Shown here: in pieces, positions 51,283 through 60,035 of the stretch
Numbering within the stretch: the stretch's first letter is position 1
Layout of the letters: each line of letters starts with the position of its first letter
Program-made: the position numbers and the translations under genes
The notes under the pieces: model-generated
What the model was told of the DNA's origin: nothing
Seen by the model: only the letters and a program-made list of their open reading frames with translations
The model's database searches: none
Source of the DNA: Actinomycetota bacterium
GTDB taxonomy: Bacteria > Actinomycetota > Acidimicrobiia > Acidimicrobiales > Poriferisodalaceae
Direction of reading: 5' to 3'
Length of the DNA: 64,000 nucleotides
Assembly (NCBI GenBank): GCA_014238065.1
Contig: JABABU010000042.1
Coordinates: 159,875 to 223,874 of the forward strand

Positions 51283-52659
51283 TCAGAGTGACATCAGGAG
51301 TTCCGGGTTCCGGGGCTCGCCGTTGACCCTGACCTCCACATGCAGGTGCGGGCCGGTCACGAAACCGGTGCTACCCGCTCCACCGAGTGTGTCGCCTTGC
51401 TCGACGACATCACCAACGTTCACGTCCACACTCGACAGGTGTGCGTACACCGTCGCGACGCGGTCACCGTGATCGATGAGAACCGTTGACCCATAGGCGG
51501 AACGATCGTCGACGGCTACCACAACGCCATCGGAGGCGGCCGACACGGGAAGACCCAGCGTCCCTTCCGGAATCACCAGATCGGTGCCCGCATGGAGGAT
51601 GACGATGTCCCACAGCGGATGTAGCCGGAACCCGTATCGAGAGCTCACGATGCTGCCTGGAAACGGGTTGATGAAGTCGGCAGCTTCCGGTTCGCCGACG
51701 GTCTGACACGCCTGGATGTACGACAGTTGTTCGGCGATGGAGTTTCCGTCGATCGTGGTCGCGTTTGACGAGAACGGCGGCTGCGGAATACTGATCTCCG
51801 TGGAGTACACCCACACACCTGTCGCTGCGACGGCACCGCCGAGGATTCGACTGGTGCCACACATGGCTGTTGGTGAAGGATCGTGGTCGACCGGTCCGAA
51901 AGAATGGATCCTGCCGTCGCCGGTGAGAATCCAGTAGCCACCTGCAGACGAGACACCGATGCTCAACGCGGCCTGCTGGCGATCTGGATCGATGGCAGAG
52001 CCGTGGAACGAGGCGTCGCCGAAAGCGAAGACACCACCGTCCCGGCCAACCAACCAGTACCCGCTGCCACTCGGTGTGGCCGCCATGGCCACGATCGGCT
52101 CGTCGAGTACGAGCGCCCCTGTCGATCCGAAGAAACCGGCGGTGCCGTAGGTGAAGACACCCCCGTCCGCTGCAACCAGCCAATACCCGCTGCCATCTGT
52201 GGTCGCGGCCATGCCCACAACGGGCTGGGCCAGGTCGATCGCGCCAGCAGAGCCATGGAAGACAGCATCGCCGAAGGTGAACACACCGCCGTCGCCGGCT
52301 ACCAACCAATAGCCAGAACCATCCGACAGCGACCACATCCCGACAACCGGAGACACGAGATCGATCGCGCCTGTCGACCCGTGAAACGCGACGTCGCCGA
52401 AGGTGAACACACCGCCGTCGGAAGCCACGAGCCAGTAGCCGGCACCGGTTGGCGATGAGGCCATCGCGACAATGGGCTGATTGAGGTCGATAGCGAGGAG
52501 ATCACCGTGGTCGACCGACTCGTGAAGCGGTGTGACGTCCGGGCCGATCTCGGCCGACGCGGGCGAGAACGCCGCGGCCGATACCGCCAACATGCCGGCA
52601 AACAGCAGCCCGATCAATGAACGGGACGTACAAGAGGTAGAGGGGGTGAGTCGCGGCAT
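51283..52659 (-). CDS. secreted M23 metallopeptidase with 42-residue repeats
   Basis: 458 residues from the ATG at 52659. A signal peptide covers residues about 13-36 (SRSLIGLLFAGMLAVSAAA, cleavage near ASA-EI). Residues 59 to about 260 hold four clear and one weak repeat of the type PIVxMAxTxxGxGYWLVAxDGGVFTFGDAxFHGSTGA, known from many secreted actinobacterial proteins and probably folding as a beta propeller that binds wall polymers. The C-terminal M23 domain (from about 345) has the zinc-site HAGTDL and GPHLHVEV. It should cleave peptidoglycan cross-links outside the cell. An upstream ATG at 52722 would add residues inside the divergent promoter. Confidence 0.88.
   Translation of the reverse strand: MPRLTPSTSCTSRSLIGLLFAGMLAVSAAAFSPASAEIGPDVTPLHESVDHGDLLAIDLNQPIVAMASSPTGAGYWLVASDGGVFTFGDVAFHGSTGAIDLVSPVVGMWSLSDGSGYWLVAGDGGVFTFGDAVFHGSAGAIDLAQPVVGMAATTDGSGYWLVAADGGVFTYGTAGFFGSTGALVLDEPIVAMAATPSGSGYWLVGRDGGVFAFGDASFHGSAIDPDRQQAALSIGVSSAGGYWILTGDGRIHSFGPVDHDPSPTAMCGTSRILGGAVAATGVWVYSTEISIPQPPFSSNATTIDGNSIAEQLSYIQACQTVGEPEAADFINPFPGSIVSSRYGFRLHPLWDIVILHAGTDLVIPEGTLGLPVSAASDGVVVAVDDRSAYGSTVLIDHGDRVATVYAHLSSVDVNVGDVVEQGDTLGGAGSTGFVTGPHLHVEVRVNGEPRNPELLMSL
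51880..52485 (-). repeat. 126-bp tandem repeats inside the M23 gene
   Basis: Four units of about 42 codons plus a decayed fifth. Direct DNA identity is visible, for example the 18-base GTGAACACACCGCCGTCG at 52277 and again at 52403, 126 bases apart. Unit four is two codons short. Confidence 0.85.
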
Positions 52660-52712
52660 TTCGGCGGAGAGTCTCGCAGAACTCGACTGCAATCTGGCAC
52701 ATGGTCCGCCGA

Positions 52713-52718
52713 TACCGT
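52713..52718 (+). promoter_or_regulatory. -10 box TACCGT, near-leaderless glycosyltransferase gene
   Basis: TACCGT ends eight bases before the ATG at 52727. Confidence 0.45.
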
Positions 52719-52726
52719 TCACGACG

Positions 52727-53875
52727 ATGAAAGCCGTTCATGCCGATGGCGAAAACCACCACCAATCGTTCGATATCGCCCTCGTCGTACCGTGGTACGG
52801 AGGCAGCCACAAGAGCTGGGCCGACGCCGTCGTGCGACACTCGCGCCACCACGTTCGACTGGTCAGCCATCCCGCCGAGCACTGGCGCTGGCGGATCGCC
52901 GGCGGCCCCGTGACGCTGGCCGAACAGCTCGAAGTCGCCTACCCGGGAGCCGTTCGACCCGATGTGGTCGTCGTCTCCTCGCTGACCGACGTGTCGGCGC
53001 TCTGCGGTCTGGCCAGGCACGTTGTCGGGGATGCATCGATCGTGGTGTATCAGCACGAGTCTCAGCTGCTGTATCCGCGGTCACCTCACCAGTCGAAGGA
53101 GCCCGCAGACGAGGCCGGCTCGATGGCCGAGTGGCGCAGCATGGTCGCCTCAGACGAGGTCTGGTTCAACAGCGCATTCCACCGAAATGCCTATCTCAAC
53201 GCCGCGAAAGTGCGGTTCACGGGCATCGCAACGACCCCAGGCCACGAGCACTTGATCGACGCGATCGCGGCCAAGGCTTCGGTGCTGCCCGTCGCGGTGG
53301 AAATGGCGGACATCGTGGCCCGTCCGCTGTCGCCCACGGTCGAACCACTGGTGCTGTTCAACCAAAGATGGGATGATGACAAGCGCCCGGGAGCCGTGAT
53401 GGCAGCGCTCGACGACGTAGCTCGAAGCGGCGCCGCCTTCCGGGTCGCTCTCGCAGGGCCGAGGTCGGAACACGCAAGACGACCGCGTCTCGGCGCAGCT
53501 CTCAGCGCACGCGTGGTGCACGATGAATCGGCCGATCGATCGGTCTATGCCCAGTTGCTGCACGCAGCGGACGTCGTGGTCAGCGATGCAGTTCACGAGT
53601 TCTTCGGTGTCTCCATCGTCGAGGCGATCGCGGCTGGATGCGTTCCGATCTTGCCAGCTCGGCAGAACTATCCGAACCTCGTCGCAGGGTTGCCTCGCTT
53701 TCTCCACGACGGTCACGATCTGGTCCCCCGCCTCAGAGCGACGCTCGACTCTCTGTCAGCCCCTACCGCCGAACTGACTACCGAGCTCGCCGAAATCACG
53801 TTGCTGGCACGGAGCCACGAAGCTTCATTGGTCATCGACGACTTCGACCGTCGCATCAACCGCCTGGCTCGCTGA
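52727..53875 (+). CDS. QTMAN-like (DUF3524) glycosyltransferase
   Basis: 382 residues from the ATG at 52727. The N-terminal domain matches the tRNA-queuosine alpha-mannosyltransferase (QTMAN, GTDC1) fold: DIALVVPWYGGSHKSWAD, then AEHWRWRIAGG, SSLTDVSALCGLA and VVYQHESQLLYPRSP; the animal enzyme reads YGGSHK, W-x-WR and YFHENQLIYP at the same places. The C-terminal half is a GT4/GT-B donor domain, with VLFNQRWDDDKRP and FFGVSIVEAIAAGCVPILPARQNYP binding the sugar nucleotide. By homology it would glycosylate queuosine in tRNA-Asp; no queuosine genes are in the window. Confidence 0.82.
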   Translation: MKAVHADGENHHQSFDIALVVPWYGGSHKSWADAVVRHSRHHVRLVSHPAEHWRWRIAGGPVTLAEQLEVAYPGAVRPDVVVVSSLTDVSALCGLARHVVGDASIVVYQHESQLLYPRSPHQSKEPADEAGSMAEWRSMVASDEVWFNSAFHRNAYLNAAKVRFTGIATTPGHEHLIDAIAAKASVLPVAVEMADIVARPLSPTVEPLVLFNQRWDDDKRPGAVMAALDDVARSGAAFRVALAGPRSEHARRPRLGAALSARVVHDESADRSVYAQLLHAADVVVSDAVHEFFGVSIVEAIAAGCVPILPARQNYPNLVAGLPRFLHDGHDLVPRLRATLDSLSAPTAELTTELAEITLLARSHEASLVIDDFDRRINRLAR

Positions 53876-53891
53876 CAATCAGCCTCAGCGT

Positions 53892-53897
53892 TAAGGT
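53892..53897 (+). promoter_or_regulatory. -10 box TAAGGT, leaderless oxidoreductase gene
   Basis: TAAGGT ends seven bases before the ATG at 53905. Confidence 0.5.
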
Positions 53898-53904
53898 CGA
53901 GCCG

Positions 53905-54888
53905 ATGCGAGCACTACGCGCCAACACTTTCGGTCCACCAGGCGACGTCCTCGAGTTGGTCGTAACTCCTTCTCTCCAGCCAGGACCAGGCCAGGCTGTT
54001 GTCGACGTAGAAGCAGCTTCGCTGAACTTCGCCGACATCCTGTTCTGCCAAGGGAAGTACCAGGTACGGCCGGAACCGCCGTTCACGCCTGGCCTCGAAG
54101 TCGCCGGAACCGTGAGCGCCATCGGCGAGGACGCCGACAGCTCGCTTCTCGGACGGCGCGTCGTCGCAATGACCGTTCCTCCGCACGGGGCCTTTGCCGA
54201 GCAGGCGATGGTCGACGCCGCGTTGGCAGTCACGTTTCCCGATTCCATGCCTGCTGTCGCTGCGACAGCAATGTTTGTCAGCTACCAGACGTCGTGGGTG
54301 GCTCTTCACGCCCGAGGCCGGCTCGCTGATGGCGAGACGCTTCTCGTGCACGCCGGCGCAGGTGGAGTCGGTTCAGCCGCCATCCAACTCGGCGTAGCGG
54401 CTGGTGCGCGAGTCATCGCGACGGCCGGCGGGGCCGACAAGGTCGCGAGGTGCCTTGCTCTCGGAGCCGAGATCGGCATCGACTATCGCCACGACGATTT
54501 CGTGACCATCGTCAATGAGGCAACCGACGGTCGCGGCGCTGACGTCATCTACGACCCGGTCGGTGGCGAGGTGTTCGACCGTTCTCGGAAATGCGTCGCT
54601 TGGGAAGGACGGATCCTCATCATCGGCTTCGCCAGTGGCACGATCCCGAGCGCCCCCATGAACCATGCCCTGGTCAAGAACTACTCGATCATCGGTGTGC
54701 ACTGGGGCGGATACGGCCAACGGCAACCCGGGATCATCCAAGAAGCGCAGAACGCTCTCGCCGACCTCCATGCCGAAGGTGCGATCACTCCAGTCGTCGA
54801 CGGGGTCGTCGACCTCGAAGGAGTAGTCGATGGGCTCGATCGCCTCGCCAACAGGGCCACAACAGGCCGCGTCGTCCTTCAACCCTGA
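53905..54888 (+). CDS. zinc-independent quinone/NADPH oxidoreductase (MDR family)
   Basis: 327 residues from the ATG at 53905. N-terminal GroES-like domain with SLNFADILFCQGKYQVRPEPPFTPGLEVAGTV, then NAD(P)-binding Rossmann domain with LLVHAGAGGVGSAAIQLGVAAGARVIATAG. No zinc ligands. Typical of NADPH:quinone oxidoreductase-like enzymes; the actual electron acceptor is unknown. The stop overlaps the DUF4031 start (TGATG). Confidence 0.9.
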   Translation: MRALRANTFGPPGDVLELVVTPSLQPGPGQAVVDVEAASLNFADILFCQGKYQVRPEPPFTPGLEVAGTVSAIGEDADSSLLGRRVVAMTVPPHGAFAEQAMVDAALAVTFPDSMPAVAATAMFVSYQTSWVALHARGRLADGETLLVHAGAGGVGSAAIQLGVAAGARVIATAGGADKVARCLALGAEIGIDYRHDDFVTIVNEATDGRGADVIYDPVGGEVFDRSRKCVAWEGRILIIGFASGTIPSAPMNHALVKNYSIIGVHWGGYGQRQPGIIQEAQNALADLHAEGAITPVVDGVVDLEGVVDGLDRLANRATTGRVVLQP

Positions 54889-55475
54889 TGATCCTCGTCG
54901 ACAACGCTATCTGGACCTGGCGGGACCGTAAGTGGGCCCACATGGTGTCCGACACATCGATCCAGGAACTTCACGATTTCGCGACGTCGATCGGCAAGTT
55001 GCGGATCATGTTTCAAGGCGACCACTACGACGTCGACGAGGATCACAGAGCCCTGGCCATCGAACACGGTGCAAGCCCGGTGGACGGGCGCGACATCGTC
55101 AAGGCCCTGCGCTCAGCTGGGCTGCGGAAGCGTCCGAGTGACCCGCAGATCAATTGGCGACGACGCGTGCAGTGCTCGGTTGGCGACACGACCGAGATGA
55201 TGAGCGCCCTTGAACCAGTCGCAGAGCTCCCAGGAGGCGATTCGCTGCTCAATGAGGTCCGCGGCATCACTGCACGAGCAACGCTCGACCGTGGTGACAT
55301 CGAGGTCATCGCCCTGGCCGGCCCGACCGGCCTAGCGGTGGTCATCGGGGCGCCCAACGAGCAGTGGACCACATTCCCCGACCCGACGACCATCAACGCC
55401 GCTGAGGCGTATGCGAGTTCATACCGCGGCATCACCACGGTCGAACTGCTCAGCGGTCCTGGCACGGCGCGATGA
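54888..55475 (+). CDS. DUF4031 domain protein
   Basis: 195 residues. The first 90 residues form DUF4031: ILVDNAIWTWRDRKWAHMVSDTSIQELHDFA followed by GDHYDVDEDHRALAIEHGASPVDGRDIVKALRSAGLRKRPSD, whose Asp, Trp, His and HYDV are conserved in actinobacteria. The second half (from about 98) is a separate soluble region with no assignment, so the protein is longer than minimal DUF4031 members. Coupled to genes on both sides (TGATG before, ATGA after). Confidence 0.8.
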   Translation: MILVDNAIWTWRDRKWAHMVSDTSIQELHDFATSIGKLRIMFQGDHYDVDEDHRALAIEHGASPVDGRDIVKALRSAGLRKRPSDPQINWRRRVQCSVGDTTEMMSALEPVAELPGGDSLLNEVRGITARATLDRGDIEVIALAGPTGLAVVIGAPNEQWTTFPDPTTINAAEAYASSYRGITTVELLSGPGTAR

Positions 55476-56893
55476 CCGACCGTTACGACGCCATCGTCGT
55501 TGGCTCTGGTCCTAACGGACTGACGGCTGCTGCCACCCTCTCTGTTCATGGAAAGCGCGTGATGGTGATCGAGGCCCACGACGAAATCGGAGGAGCGATT
55601 CGTAGCTCCGATCTCGGGGAACCGGGATGGATGCACGACACCGGTGCCACCATCCACGCGCTCGCCGCGATCTCGCCCGCCTACCGAACGCTGGACCTCG
55701 CAGGTGCTGGCGTCGAGTTCATCAATCCGGAGATCCTGCTCTCACACGTGCTCGATCACGGTGGCGCGTCGTTGTACCGCAACCTCGATGCAACAGCTGA
55801 AGGGCTCGGCCGCGACGCCAAGCAATACAGGCGACTCATTGCCCATAGCGCATCGCATTTCGAAGATCTGGCCGACGACGTCCTCGGACCGATACTCCAC
55901 ATGCCGTCCCACCCTGTGACGCTGGCGAGATTCGCGTTGGTGGCTCTACTCCCGATGACCGTCGTTGGTCGTATGTTCAGAACCGAGGAGGCACGGGCCC
56001 TCCTCGCCGGTTCGGCAGCCCACTCGTTCACGCCATTGCATCATCCGCTGACGTCATCTTTCGCGGTGATGCTCCACGCGGCCGGTCACAGTGCCGGTTG
56101 GCCGTTCGCGGCCGGCGGAAGCAGCCGTATCGCAGACGCACTCGCGACCATCGTCGTCTCGCACGGCGGCGAGATCGTCACCGGGACAACTGTCGAGAGC
56201 CGGTCGGACCTTCCCGATCACGCCGCGCTTCTGCTGGACACCGGCCCGGCGGCAGCAGCAAAGATCCTCGGCGACGAGCTGCCGAAGCGGAGAGCCCGAC
56301 GATTCCGGAGATTCAGGCATGGTCCAGGTGCCTTCAAGGTCGACTTCAACCTCTCGGGTCCGATTCCATGGCGATACGAACCAGCCACACGTTCTGGAAC
56401 GGTGCATGTGATCGGCGGGTACCGCGAACTCATCGCGGCAGAGCGAGCCACCTCCCGAGGCGAGATGCCGGACGCACCGTTCGTGCTCGTTTGTCAGGCC
56501 TCGCCGTCCGATCCTTCGAGAGCGCCGGAAGGACACCAGACCTGTTGGTCGTACGCTCACGTCCCCGCCGGCTTCGATGGTGACGCGCAGCCGAAGATCG
56601 TGGCGCAGATCGAGAGATTCGCTCCAGGTTTCAGCGATGTGGTGCTGTCGTCGACAGCGACAGGACCCCATGCCCTCGAGGCGGGCAACGCGAACCTCGT
56701 CGGGGGCGACGTGGGAGGTGGGAGCTACTCCGGTATGCAAATCCTGCGTCGCCCTACCCTGTCGTCTCGGCCTTACCGGACCGGCGCGCCAGGCACCTAC
56801 ATCTGTTCTGCCTCCACGCCGCCCGGTGCTGGCGCTCACGGGATGTCCGGCCATCTCGCGGCTCTCGACGCGCTCGGGCGCGAACTTCGATAG
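55472..56893 (+). CDS. FAD-dependent amine oxidase/phytoene dehydrogenase-like protein
   Basis: 473 residues from the ATG overlapping the DUF4031 stop. N-terminal dinucleotide fold YDAIVVGSGPNGLTAAATLSVHGKRVMVIEAHDEIGGA with the full FAD motif, middle substrate region, and C-terminal FAD contact YICSASTPPGAGAHGMSGHLAALDAL. This is the phytoene desaturase/CrtI-like superfamily, but members like this one occur outside carotenoid clusters and act on unknown substrates. No other carotenoid genes are near. Confidence 0.87.
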   Translation: MTDRYDAIVVGSGPNGLTAAATLSVHGKRVMVIEAHDEIGGAIRSSDLGEPGWMHDTGATIHALAAISPAYRTLDLAGAGVEFINPEILLSHVLDHGGASLYRNLDATAEGLGRDAKQYRRLIAHSASHFEDLADDVLGPILHMPSHPVTLARFALVALLPMTVVGRMFRTEEARALLAGSAAHSFTPLHHPLTSSFAVMLHAAGHSAGWPFAAGGSSRIADALATIVVSHGGEIVTGTTVESRSDLPDHAALLLDTGPAAAAKILGDELPKRRARRFRRFRHGPGAFKVDFNLSGPIPWRYEPATRSGTVHVIGGYRELIAAERATSRGEMPDAPFVLVCQASPSDPSRAPEGHQTCWSYAHVPAGFDGDAQPKIVAQIERFAPGFSDVVLSSTATGPHALEAGNANLVGGDVGGGSYSGMQILRRPTLSSRPYRTGAPGTYICSASTPPGAGAHGMSGHLAALDALGRELR

Positions 56894-56899
56894 ACGTCC

Positions 56900-57421
56900 T
56901 CAGACTTCCCTGAGCCCGTCGAAAATGAGTGTGACGGCCAGAACCACCGTGGCGATACCAGCAGCTCTGACAAAGAGCCTGGCGACGAACGCATCGTGTC
57001 TCACCCGTGTGGCCATCACCGCGAGCACAACGCCAGCCAGCGAACCGGCGATCACCAGCAAGACGCCGTGATCGGCGCCGACCGACAGGCCAACGACCAC
57101 CGTTTCAGGCCCGATCAGGATCGGGTACGCCAAAGGGACAAGCCAGGATACGCGATGGCTGCCGTCCTCGGCCCGTGTCCCTACGCCGAAGATTCTGAAG
57201 GCTCCAGCGATCACCAGCACCAGCCCTGTAGCTACACGAAGAGTCTCGGCGTCGGTTTCGAGAGCCTCGATCAACGGAGATGCGACCACGGCAAGAACAA
57301 TCCCGACACCGACGACGATCAGCCCCGCCGACACCACTCCAGCTCGATTGTCCCTGGTAGCCCTCGGGATTCGCCACCAGCCGACCGAGAGGATCAATAA
57401 AAGGAGCGCTCGCATCGTCAT
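56900..57421 (-). CDS. MarC-like membrane protein
   Basis: 173 residues with about six helices. The block RVATGLVLVIAGAFRIFGVG followed by SWLVPLAYPILIGPETVVVGLSVGADHG mirrors the MarC pattern (IaGGilLf ... PLAiPllaGPG), though it is shorter than MarC and has E where the family has G-A. Function of MarC is unknown despite its name. The ATG overlaps the upstream stop (ATGA). Confidence 0.55.
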   Translation of the reverse strand: MTMRALLLLILSVGWWRIPRATRDNRAGVVSAGLIVVGVGIVLAVVASPLIEALETDAETLRVATGLVLVIAGAFRIFGVGTRAEDGSHRVSWLVPLAYPILIGPETVVVGLSVGADHGVLLVIAGSLAGVVLAVMATRVRHDAFVARLFVRAAGIATVVLAVTLIFDGLREV

Positions 57422-58605
57422 CGGCCGTCGGCTTCCACTATCAGGATCTCGCGTGCAGCGATGAGCGCCGAGATCGAATGTTGCTGGTCATCCATCTGCG
57501 TGACCCCGTTCTTGAACCATGCCCCGAGCTCGGCCACCCGGTCGAACTCGACCATGTCGCTTCGCACCTGTCGGTCGACCAGGATCGCGGCAACGCATTG
57601 CATGTGCCCGGACAGAGCCTCGACGTCGTCGCCAAGGGCGACGCCCGATCGGCCGACGCGCCAGAGACCACCGATGCCCTCACCCATCGCGCCGACTCCG
57701 GCCCCCAACGCATGGCCGTACCGCATGAAGCCTTGGAGCCCGTCTTCTGATCGGGTGGCCTCGACGCGGCGCATCACCGCGAAATCACCCGCTAACCGCT
57801 CGGTGTAATTGACCTCAGTGGGCGACAGGGGCCGCCCACGCTCTGCGAGCGCGTACGACAACCAATGATCGGGCAGACGGATCAGTATGTCCTCGCGCTC
57901 GCGACGGTCGTTCACGACGTAGGAGATGACAGCATCCGAGGCCTGACCGTATCCGAGGCCTGGAAAGTCGGACTCGCCGAGAGCCAGGGCCCACGCAGCT
58001 TCGCCGGTGGCAAACGGGCCGAATCGATCCGGAACGGGCAGCTCGGTCGAGGGGCTCCAGAACGCAGCCGGAGCGCCAGTCTCATCTTGCTGCGCCATGA
58101 GGAAGCGCAATGCGGCGTGAATCGTCTCGTCGTGAACGGACTCATTGGTGGCTCTGCGGCGGTGGAGCAGCGACGCGGCGAACAGCGCTGTTCCGCCGAG
58201 ACGGACATCGTGCTGTGGATCCGCGAACGCAACCCAATCATCGTGATCGACCAGCCGGTCGAGCATGAACCGCAACCCGGCATCAGCTGCTTGTTGATAG
58301 TCAAGGCCCTGCGGACCCGATTCGCCGGACAGAATCGCCTGGTACATGGCATTGACGAGTCCTGCGTGGCGAACGACGTTGTACCCACCGAGATCGTCAC
58401 CGGAGTGGCGCGAGTAGCGGTAGGTGAAGGTGCCGTCCTCGGAGACGTTTGCTGCGGCCCAATTCGTGCTGAGCACGATGGCTTCTGACACTTCGGCGAC
58501 CGACACGGATCGGCACGACTGGGCGGGGATGAGTGCCACCCGGAATGACACGATGCCAACGGTCCACGCCAGTGCGTGTAGTGCCCAGCGTCGCCGACCC
58601 ATCAC
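57418..58605 (-). CDS. exported protein with alpha/alpha-toroid-like helices
   Basis: 395 residues from a GTG at 58605, which sits seven bases after TAGCGT (the next codon, ATG 58602, is the fallback). A signal peptide or anchor spans about residues 5-27 (WALHALAWTVGIVSFRVAL). The mature part has repeated helical pairs with glycines, as in NVVRHAGLVNAMYQAIL, RLGGTALFAASLLHRR, GEAAWALALGES and GIGGLWRVGRSG, the feel of a terpenoid-cyclase-like or glycan-lyase toroid. Catalytic residues are not identifiable. Related proteins are found next to HTTM genes here (divergent), which may be a functional link. Confidence 0.65.
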   Translation of the reverse strand: MMGRRRWALHALAWTVGIVSFRVALIPAQSCRSVSVAEVSEAIVLSTNWAAANVSEDGTFTYRYSRHSGDDLGGYNVVRHAGLVNAMYQAILSGESGPQGLDYQQAADAGLRFMLDRLVDHDDWVAFADPQHDVRLGGTALFAASLLHRRRATNESVHDETIHAALRFLMAQQDETGAPAAFWSPSTELPVPDRFGPFATGEAAWALALGESDFPGLGYGQASDAVISYVVNDRREREDILIRLPDHWLSYALAERGRPLSPTEVNYTERLAGDFAVMRRVEATRSEDGLQGFMRYGHALGAGVGAMGEGIGGLWRVGRSGVALGDDVEALSGHMQCVAAILVDRQVRSDMVEFDRVAELGAWFKNGVTQMDDQQHSISALIAAREILIVEADGR

Positions 58606-58612
58606 ACCGCTG

Positions 58613-58618
58613 ACGCTA
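58613..58618 (-). promoter_or_regulatory. -10 box TAGCGT, leaderless toroid-like gene
   Basis: TAGCGT ends seven bases before the GTG at 58605. Confidence 0.45.
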
Positions 58619-58633
58619 CCGTGCCGAATCGAC

Positions 58634-58639
58634 GACAAT
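58634..58639 (+). promoter_or_regulatory. -10 box GACAAT, leaderless gene at 58646
   Basis: GACAAT (G for T at position one) ends six bases before the GTG at 58646; it lies 15 bases from the opposing box. Confidence 0.4.
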
Positions 58640-58645
58640 TGGCAC

Positions 58646-59134
58646 GTGCTCAAGCGTGAACTCGACAAGGCTCAGACCCCGCAGTCTTCGCGTCGCCCAC
58701 GCCGTGTGGCACTTCTGGTGACGTTCGCAGCGGTGTTGGTGCTCGCTTCTCCTGCGTTGCTCCCCGACCGCCGGGACAGTTTCCCACTGTCGACCTTCCC
58801 TATGTTCTCCTCGCTCATCGAACCGGTGGTCGAGATCGACTACGCGGTAGGGCTCGACCGCGACGGCAACGACGCCACGCTCGACCCGGAGACAATCGCG
58901 GGTACCGATGAGATCATCATCGCCGGGTCGATCCTGAGCCAGGCGGTGAATGCCGGTGAGGTTGCCCTCGCTCCGCTGTGCGAAGCCATTGCTACTCGGA
59001 TTTCGTCGAGTTCTCGGGCATCGGAGATCGTCGGCGTCGAGATCAGAACTGACAGGCTGGACGCCATTGCCCACTTCGGTGGTGACCAGTCTCCACTGAC
59101 GCGGACCCCTCACTGGACCTGCGATGTCGGCTGA
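58646..59134 (+). CDS. HTTM-partner membrane-anchored protein
   Basis: 162 residues from the GTG at 58646. One helix (about residues 20-37, VALLVTFAAVLVLASPALL) is followed by RRDSFPLSTFPMFSSLIEP, the PxSxxPMF motif common to small proteins encoded with HTTM (vitamin-K-dependent gamma-carboxylase-like) genes. The rest is a soluble, probably extracellular region. It overlaps the HTTM gene by 11 bases. Function unknown; a substrate or accessory of the HTTM protein is possible. Confidence 0.7.
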   Translation: MLKRELDKAQTPQSSRRPRRVALLVTFAAVLVLASPALLPDRRDSFPLSTFPMFSSLIEPVVEIDYAVGLDRDGNDATLDPETIAGTDEIIIAGSILSQAVNAGEVALAPLCEAIATRISSSSRASEIVGVEIRTDRLDAIAHFGGDQSPLTRTPHWTCDVG

Positions 59135-60035
59135 AGAGGGGCTGTTCGCAGCCTTCGCCGGTACGGCCCCGCCCGAGCGGCTGGCCGTGGTCAGGGTAGG
59201 CGTGTTCGGATTCGCTGCCCTCTATCTCGTGGCCCGGTCGACCTCGATCATGTCGGTCGCCGATCTGGATGAGCGCCGCTTCGCGCCGATCGGACCGATT
59301 TCGGCTCTCGATGCTCCCATCGGCTCAACGACACTGTTGGCGTTGCTCATCGTGACGATCGCCGCGTGCTTCGGCGCTTGTGTCGGCTACCGATGGCGAC
59401 TGACATCGATTCTCGCAGCCGTCGGTCTGACACTCACCCTCGCATATCGGCTGAGTTGGGGGCAGGTGCTGCACACCGAGAACCTCCTCGTGACGCACGC
59501 TGTCCTGCTCGCGTTGATGCCAGCCGCCGACGCATGGGGTGTGGATGCGAAGACTGGTCGTGCGAGCCGGGAAGCGTGGGTGTACGGGTGGGCTCTGCAG
59601 ACCCTCGCGCTGGCAACGATCGTCGGATACGTGCTCGCAGCCTGGGCCAAAGCGAAGAACGGCGGTGTCGACTGGATCACCGGCGACGTGTTACGGAATC
59701 ACATTGCCTACGACAACCTGCAGAAGAAGCTGCTTGGCGATGTCTCGAGCCCGTTCGCATCAGTGGCGGTTCCCCACGGTTGGCTCTTTCCCCCGATGGC
59801 GGCAGCGTCGATGATCATCGAGATCGGTTCCGTCGCCGCGATCGCAAGGGGCACCATCAGGATCTGGTGGGTCGCCCTCACGTGGCTGTTCCACTTGGCG
59901 ATCCTGGCACTGATGGCGATCTTGTTCCCGTATCAGCTGGTCGGCGTCGCGTTCTTGCCCTTCATCAAGGGTGAGGAACTTGTCAGGCGTTCTTTGCCAG
60001 CATTCCACCGTCGACGCGCAACACAGCACCGTTGA
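59124..60035 (+). CDS. HTTM-domain (VKGC-like) membrane protein
   Basis: 303 residues with about six to seven helices. LAVVRVGVFGFAALYLV near the start, LGCVGYRWRLTSILAAVGLTLTLAY-like helices, then WGQVLHTENLLVTHAVLLALMP and VGYVLAAWAKAKNGGVDWITGD follow the horizontally-transferred-transmembrane (HTTM) pattern found in bacterial relatives of vitamin K gamma-carboxylase. Whether bacterial members carboxylate anything is unknown; the extra-cellular beta domain of the human enzyme is absent. The last 53 bases overlap the end of the convergent SDR gene. Confidence 0.8.
   Translation: MSAEEGLFAAFAGTAPPERLAVVRVGVFGFAALYLVARSTSIMSVADLDERRFAPIGPISALDAPIGSTTLLALLIVTIAACFGACVGYRWRLTSILAAVGLTLTLAYRLSWGQVLHTENLLVTHAVLLALMPAADAWGVDAKTGRASREAWVYGWALQTLALATIVGYVLAAWAKAKNGGVDWITGDVLRNHIAYDNLQKKLLGDVSSPFASVAVPHGWLFPPMAAASMIIEIGSVAAIARGTIRIWWVALTWLFHLAILALMAILFPYQLVGVAFLPFIKGEELVRRSLPAFHRRRATQHR

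Noticed and set aside
55472..56893. Carotenoid biosynthesis cluster
   Set aside because: Only the CrtI-like fold is present; no phytoene synthase, cyclase or other pathway gene is adjacent.
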